The notes below the pieces were generated by a model. The model made no database searches. It saw nothing but the letters and a program-made list of their open reading frames with translations, and was not told where the DNA came from. Made by a program: the position numbers and the translations under genes. A DNA stretch of 64,000 nt. Source: Cryptomeria japonica (Eukaryota > Streptophyta > Pinopsida > Cupressales > Cupressaceae). Each line of letters opens with the position of its first letter. The first letter of the stretch is position 1. The stretch covers positions 418,460,757-418,524,756 of the forward strand of contig NC_081415.1 in the NCBI RefSeq assembly GCF_030272615.1, read 5' to 3'. Below, piece by piece: positions 58,032-64,000 of this stretch.

Positions 58032-58990
58032 TGTTGGGTCTCAAATCAACAGATTGGATAAGTTCTAAGGAAATGCCAACTCCTATAATCAAACCCTCCA
58101 ATTGACTTGGCCAACTTATAGAGTGAACCTATGTGGTTACTAACTCCCTCACTTCAAGTTCTGCAAGACCTAGGCGGGTATACCTATTCACTAGTAGCTT
58201 TCGATGACTAATGCTTTTTATGGCAGATTGTTTATCTTAATCTAACTTCCTCCTATCTCAGAATGGCATAGGTTCCTAGGATGGGTGGCTTTTAGATGAG
58301 TTCAAGATTATTGTTGTGGAAGCTATTCGATCTTTGTATTTGAAATTTATAAGTATGTATACTATTGCTAACTGGTTTTATGTGTCCTACTCAACTAGTC
58401 CTATTTCTTTAATGTAAAAGTAATTAATATGGTAAAGGTTGTGATTTGTGAATGACCAGTGTCTTTCATGTTATTTGGGCTACATAGTCTTATATTTCTC
58501 TAGGACTTAATGTATGATTTGTGAGACAGTTTTTAAACTTACCCCCTTTGGTAAATCTATCAGTTGTTGTTTCTTATGAGATCTGCTAAATGTTTATATC
58601 ATAAACCGCTTGAATGAATTTAACCTTAACCTTAAAGGACCATCCAAGGAAGAACTACAAGGAACAATTACAATTCGCAAGTAGATCCTATTAATCCAAG
58701 CTTATAGCATAGAAACATAAACTTCACTGTAAGAATACGAATAACCTTATCTCCTTTAGATAATATCACAAACAACTGCCTACAGAAAATGAAATAACTC
58801 ACAACACATGTGCGAAGGAAAACAACTGATTGTATTAAAAGTTTCAAAATAGTACAATATTATCCAAAGTCTCCTATATTTTTCTCTCACCCTCCCCCTC
58901 ATCTACATTTTTTAACCACTTATATATGTGGTTGAATGGGCACCATACCCCTTTTGGGGTGAAAAGTCACTATTTTACATTAAAATTAAC
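58032..58990 (-). repeat. LTR fragment of the Tat-like family, R-U5 only
   Basis: Begins TGTTGGGTCTCAAATCAAC in plus orientation and follows the reverse complement of the 5-kb LTRs through U5 and R to the TATA region (CTTATATATG near 58920). It diverges about where the ORF would end. The length matched, about 950 bases, equals the LTR portion after the ORF (957 bases). So the copy is truncated, or belongs to a subfamily with a different U3. Confidence 0.85.
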
Positions 58991-59039
58991 AAAACCCTTT
59001 GAAATTAATATGCAAACTAATTAGTCAATAACCTTGCTT

Positions 59040-59395
59040 TAAGCTATCTTTCGGGTTTTTGTTTGGTCGGCAGCCTTAAACTTCAGATACGAATCTGAAT
59101 TTTTTTGTGGTGGTAAGAAACATCCACTTCTAAAATGGGTCTTCATCATATTTGATATTTGCATACATTTTCATTCCAAGTCGACATCTTCTTTCATGCA
59201 GGTCGAAATAACAAGCTTTTCAGCCTTCTTACGGTCTTTTGTATGGTCTACAGCCAAAAACACATTGTACAGATCTAATATTTTTACTGGAACTTGGAAA
59301 CTTGATTTTCTGAAATGGGTATTTCTTATATTTTCATGTTTCATTCATTTTAATTCTCTGTTCATATCATCTTTTCTACAGATCAAAAACACTAG
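59040..59395. repeat. Degenerate tandem duplication, about 175-bp unit
   Basis: Two units share GTCTTTTGTATGGTCTACAGCC-like, TCTGAATTTTT/TCTAATATTTTT, AAATGGGTNTTN and a run ending CATNTTCTTTC..CAG(G/A)TC. Non-coding, directly adjoining the LTR fragment, so it may be the U3 of that subfamily. Confidence 0.5.
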
Positions 59396-59399
59396 TCTT

Positions 59400-61703
59400 T
59401 CATGGGGTCCATTGGAATTAATTTATTCATATCCTCCTTTACTCTAGTTGTTCAAATCATTAATCATCCATTATGTGTCATTTCCATGAAGTGACCACCA
59501 TTTTTAATAGTAGGGTGCTTGAAATTATTTGGAAATTTGAAGCCCCAACAATGCCCTCAAGTACCAAATGGACAAAGGGAATGTACCTCATGGCCACTTG
59601 CCTGCAACAAGACACTTTTAGCCAAGGTCCTTGTCTATGTTCTCCTTATCATTTTGAATTAGAGGGTATTTTTAGATTTTAAATATTGTGTTTTCAATTC
59701 TTGACAAAATTTTGGGATGATAGCTTAAAGAGCCATTAATGGTTGTACCTAGGTATTTTGGAATATCTTAATTTATTTCTTTTTGAAATTTGAAACTTTT
59801 GAAATGATATTATTTTATGGAATCATGAATTTTATGATGGAATTAATGTGTTCTTGGCTTCAAAGGCATGCCATGTGTTAAGTGTATCTTTTTTCCTTCT
59901 AAGGGCTTACTGCATGTCAAAATGATGAGAAGGTTAGGGCTAGGAGTGGAATGGATTACATTGAGAATGCAACATGTTGAAAGGATGGCTTGCATTGGGA
60001 ATTACACAATGTGCCGAATGGGAATTTGGAAGGATTGGTTGCTATCAGGAATCATGTAATGTGTCAAAAGGACATCTAAAAAGGTGGGTTGCAATTACCA
60101 TTGTTACCAAGGGGGGTGCTTGCTTTTCAAACCGTGCGTTTAATTGGTCCTAGCTTGGTTTTGGAGAACAAATGGGATGCTACTCTTTATCCTTAACTTG
60201 TCTTGCTTATTGTTGCTTGGACTCATGTAGTTCATCATGTGTAAGAGAAAACCTTGGTTGAAGTGTTGTTGTATGTGGCCAATCTTGTATGCCATGTTTG
60301 TGTATAATAACTAGGGAGGTCATCTCGCAGTTTAAAGGGGGTTGATCACCATCAAGATTGCTCATAGGAATCATTGTGGAGTACCATGGAGTTTCTACAA
60401 GGATCTTGTAGCTCTTGATGACTTCTTGTCATATTATCTTGTCTTATTTGGGAAACTTGTTATCTTGTTGAAAGTTGTAATATATGGTTATTGGTGAAAT
60501 TTGTTAAATCATGGAAAAGTGGTAATTGTATATGTACATCATCTTTGTATTACATTGTGATCCATCCCTATTTGGGATGTGATCTCTCCATACTAACCAT
60601 GTGAACATTATGATTTATGTTGAAACCAAATATCAATTTGGAATGAAATATTATGATTGTGAATAGTCCTAAAATTGATCTTGTGATGAAAATGATGGAT
60701 TAGGCATGTTGTGCCTCATGTTAGATGTAATGTCCCCTTTTGGGATATACCTGATTTTGTCCAAAAATAGCAATGTCAACAAATGCAATTCAACTACAGA
60801 GAGAATTGCTATAATAAATATATATAATTGTAATACCAATTTAGAGAAAATCCTAATATAGTTTTTATATCATGAAACTTGTATACAAAAAATCTCTAGT
60901 AAAATTAAGTATCCTAAAATCATTCATATTTGTTTCATATCTTATTTTCCATAGTCAACCATATTAGAAATGCGATGGAAAAGCTTGGTAGGATGTTGGG
61001 AGACTGTCTTCCTCAACCAAGCGCAAGGGCATAGAATGGACCTTCAAGTCATTCGGCCCATTGGCCCACAAGTATGGCAGGACCTTCAGTCCATCCATCT
61101 TGGGGTGGCGTGCTTGTTGAGGGAATGCCAGTCTGATGCATCTCCCTATAAAACATTTGACATTGATTCCAAACATGATTGCTCATGGAAATCAATTAAC
61201 TAATTACTTATCCTATATTTCTTGATGGATTGGCAATTTAATCACATAAGATGACTTAAAATCTTCCTATCAGCTTTATGTTGAAATAAATAAACAAACA
61301 CAATAATACTTGCATACTGAATTGCTGTTCTTAATTTCTAACTCAGGTTTAATATAACTCAATCTTATTTTTGTATTATATATCTCAAATTCCTTGCTGC
61401 TCTTCACAAACGAATCAATCTATTTTTATATCCCTCATGGTGGAGTGGATAGTCACAACCCTATTAACATCCCACCCTTTACAAGGGATGCTTCTCCTCT
61501 CAACCCAAGCGCTCCTTGGCTTAAGCAAATTGCATGCCAAATAGTTAATTTTGTTTAGTTCTAAATACAGAGTTTGGGAGATCACTGCTTAATAACTTTT
61601 AATCAACATTTTAATGAAGTGCTGCCCTTTGTATTCCCTTCACACAAGATCAAAGGCAGCAACTTGGAGTTTATAATGCTGCAATTTGTGAGAATATTGT
61701 CCT
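59400..61703. other. Repeat-derived sequence without gene
   Basis: No coding gene supported. It includes the inverted repeat arm at 59800-59910 and a second ATGTCCCC motif (GTAATGTCCCCTTTTGGG, 60729). A small region at 60964-61203 is open on both strands without recognisable domain. Confidence 0.5.
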
Positions 61704-62400
61704 CATAGCGGGGGCATAACATTCCACCCTTCCCAAGATTGCTTGTCCAAAAGCAATTTTAGATTAGGATGATCAAAAAATTTATGCTCTATCTTCCATA
61801 GTTAAATTCTCCCATCTAACCAAATGTTCCAAAATAGCCTTATTCCTTAACTTCTTCTCTCACATATCAAGGATAACCTCAGGTTCCAAATTAAGCTTCA
61901 TCATCAATTGGGAGTAACTTTGGACATGGTGTAACATGCTGCTCTAACACCTTGAGGCAAGATACATGGAAGATATTATGAATTCAGCTATTGGCTGGTA
62001 ACTCCAATTCATAAGCAACTTCGCCAATCCTTTACACAGTTTTATATGGGCCATAGAATCATGGCTTGAGCTTCTCAACACTGCTTTCCTTGATAGAAGA
62101 TTGCTCATAGGGTTACAATCTTAGGAAGACTAAGTCCCCCACTTCAAATACTCTTTCAGTTCTTCGATGAGCATACATCTTTTGTTGGTTTTGTGCTTTA
62201 TTGTCTATACTTTGTTGCATCAAGTCTCTAGCTCCTAGAACTCAACTTTCAATGAGAATTAAATCTCCAATGGTGTTGCATCATACCCATATGATGCCTT
62301 AAAGGGGCTCATCGCTATTGAAATGTAATGAGTGGCATTATAGCAATACTCCCTATGAAGTAGCCATTTGATCCATGCATTTTGCTGTCCTGTGTCATGT
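61704..62400 (-). pseudogene. Chromovirus integrase C-terminus relic
   Basis: Minus-strand reading with many stops. It shows the end of a Ty3/gypsy chromovirus integrase: YISIAMSPFKASYGYD (a typical SPF-ALYGY block), RVFEVGDLVFLRL, FYGPYKTV (GPY/F) and IGEVAYELELP, then IHNIFHVSCLK. A decayed chromodomain-like end follows (HPNLKLLLDKQSWEG) and a stop at 61704. The protein joined integration to chromatin targeting. Everything upstream of this part is missing in the window. Confidence 0.85.
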
Positions 62401-62439
62401 TGGTGTTTGTTTTATCATGTATCAAACATCAGAATAAGA

Positions 62440-63400
62440 TACCAAAGGTATTCTATCCTCTCCTGAAAAATCACTACTGATTCCAAGGTCTATATGTGTG
62501 AACAAGCGACTTTAGTGGGATAGCTACTCGGGTAGTGTTTGCTGAAAATCTCAAGGGGGACTTACGTTAACAAATGTCTTTTAAGCTTCTGGACTTAGAC
62601 GGATTTAGCAATTTTAGGCTCTTTCTTTTTTGGATTTTCCGGGATTTAGACTTTCAGAAAGGGAAAAAGGGATAGGGTTTTAGAAAGCTGATCTAATCCT
62701 TACGAATTCCGAAGAGAGTATTAAATGGGTGTTCTCAGGAAACTACACAAAGCGGATGCAATCTTCAACGGGTTGTGCTTATGATCGGAATGTTGGCATG
62801 CACAGAAGATAGGCTCAAACTAACTTTGCACAGTGAAATGGAAATCATCCATTCACCAAAAGTATGAGCAAAGATACACCGTCAATTAACACTTATCAAA
62901 TCCTTCATTCAATTCTAACAACATGAAAGCAAATCTAAATTAACTTCTAACTAATGTGTTGAGGAAATTGAAACCATGCTAATCACTCAAATAACAGAGA
63001 TTACAAAGCCTTAAGAGAAAGTGCACATGCAATGTATTATTTGAAAATGACCTTCACGCAACAATATATCAAAAACCTCACACTCTCCAAATGAGAGGAG
63101 GTAGCCTTATATAGTTTTTAGAAAAATAAATGAACGACCGAGATCAAACAATGATCAAGGGCCCAGATTGAAAGTTAAAACCCTAATTAGGGTTTCCCAA
63201 AACTAACTACCCCTCGACCAATGAGAAAATTACATTTGGGGACACTTGTCCTTCTTGCTAAATATGAACCATCAATGAAAATAGAAGGTTGTTGCATTGT
63301 GAAGTGTGCCCTTCTAGAAGCTTCTGGATAAGTCAAGTTCATTGAACCTGGACATGCCAACTTGGAACAATCTGATTGGTTGGAAGATGACGAGGCGCCA
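62440..63400 (-). repeat. LTR-like region with promoter, minus strand
   Basis: A good TATA box on the minus strand (CTATATAAGG, 63106-63115) is followed by a CTCTC-rich leader. No ORF. It follows a gag-like ORF on the same strand, so it may be the 3' LTR of a short non-autonomous retroelement; edges not resolved. Confidence 0.35.
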
Positions 63401-63418
63401 CCTCAACGTGAGTCACTC

Positions 63419-63712
63419 CTAATCTTGCTGAGGCGGCGCAGGAGCAAGTACGGGAGCTGGATCAACTCCTTGGGGCAGCAATGGATGTTGCTCTCTTCCT
63501 TGAATTTGTGCTTCAATGCGATCAGCAGTCGCTTCCTCCTCTTCAAGGATAAAGCACATTCGACACCAGACAAGATAATTTCTTTTTACACTCCAAGCTA
63601 AGCTGTATAATTTTGTTATGATGTTTTCCTGCTCGTCGTTGAAATTCAAGTCTGGTTGTAGTACTGGTACAGGATCTCTTCCTGGTTCAGGAGGAATGAT
63701 TGGTAGGCCCAT
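63419..63712 (-). CDS. Gag-like N-terminal ORF, uncharacterised
   Basis: 97 residues from ATG 63712 (MGLPIIPPEPGRDPVPVLQ) to TAG 63419; open upstream to 63793. It contains a helix-like middle (ENIITKLYSLAWSVKRNYLVW), an acidic stretch and a Pro-rich end (APVLAPAPPQQD). Such Pro-rich short proteins occur at the start of gag in small plant LTR elements, but no core Gag domain or zinc knuckle is present. Function not established. Confidence 0.35.
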   Translation of the reverse strand: MGLPIIPPEPGRDPVPVLQPDLNFNDEQENIITKLYSLAWSVKRNYLVWCRMCFILEEEEATADRIEAQIQGREQHPLLPQGVDPAPVLAPAPPQQD

Positions 63713-63793
63713 GAAGCTCGAAAGGAAAATTGTTGAATTTCTTAGAAAAATTTTCTTGTTGACGACTCTAAGCTTGCTTCTTCGTGGCCCCAA

Positions 63794-64000
63794 TTTATGT
63801 AGCGTGAGAGGAGGGTGAAAGCTCTAGATAACCCCTTGCAAATACGAAATGATAGAATCAAGTTGTTCAAACATTCGCTGTGATCATGCACTCCTTCTTG
63901 ATACCTTGAATTTTGGAGAAGAATTCCTCCATGCCTTAATCAAATTTGAGGAAATTGGAATTTTCTTTGTGAAACATTTCCCATACTTAGCCAAATTTTG
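63794..64000 (-). other. Upstream sequence of the gag-like ORF
   Basis: No gene. It is possibly the leader or LTR end of the minus-strand element that continues beyond the window. Confidence 0.4.

Noticed and set aside
60964-61203. Overlapping plus and minus ORFs
   Set aside because: Neither has a recognisable domain, promoter or splice context; length is compatible with chance.
1-64000. tRNA or rRNA genes
   Set aside because: No sequence with A/B-box-like tRNA structure or rRNA similarity was noticed; only tRNA-complementary primer sites are present.

Overview
The window looks like nuclear DNA of a large plant genome, probably a gymnosperm. Almost everything recognisable is transposable elements, nested several deep and mostly inactivated by transition mutations. 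There is no bacterial or organellar gene organisation, and only one plausible piece of a host gene, a terminal exon at 53064-53257 on the minus strand. The organism call is an inference from element content and AT-rich intergenic sequence.

Layout. 1-8.9 kb: a decayed Ty3/gypsy element with an integrase relic, an antisense ORF relic, a very long sense ORF relic, a candidate polypurine tract and an LTR-like promoter region. 8.9-11.7 kb: microsatellites, a 44-bp-arm hairpin, a polypurine stretch and a 248-bp tandem duplication. 11.7-35.9 kb: a three-level nest whose boundaries can be read. A Ty1/copia-type gag-only element on the minus strand (target duplication CCAAA) was entered, inside its own LTR, by a Tat-like Ty3/gypsy element on the plus strand (target duplication AGGCC). 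The 5' LTR of that element was in turn entered by an inverted solo LTR of its own family. 36.3-51.0 kb: a cluster of pogo/Tigger-like DNA transposon ends (TA target site, GGGGAGAGGAG termini) around a decayed DDE transposase; it also holds an internally deleted copia element and several tandem repeats. 51-64 kb: AT-rich sequence with the host-like exon, LTR fragments, a minus-strand chromovirus integrase relic and a minus-strand gag-like ORF beside another LTR-like promoter.

The most notable object is the Tat-like element at 14244-35867. Its two LTRs are both 5019 bp once the nested insertion is removed. Each LTR contains a 1050-codon ORF of unknown function, lying in U3 between a dense cluster of TCGA motifs and the LTR TATA box. 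U3 is transcribed at the 3' end of a retroelement RNA, so this ORF occupies the env/nef/sag position although it is duplicated in both LTRs. A distant relative of the ORF lies downstream of the integrase relic in the older element at 1-8.9 kb, apparently outside its LTR, which suggests the LTR boundary moved to engulf an accessory gene. The internal region runs gag, protease, RNase H, reverse transcriptase, a second RNase H that has lost its catalytic acids, and integrase. The intact RNase H sits ahead of the reverse transcriptase.
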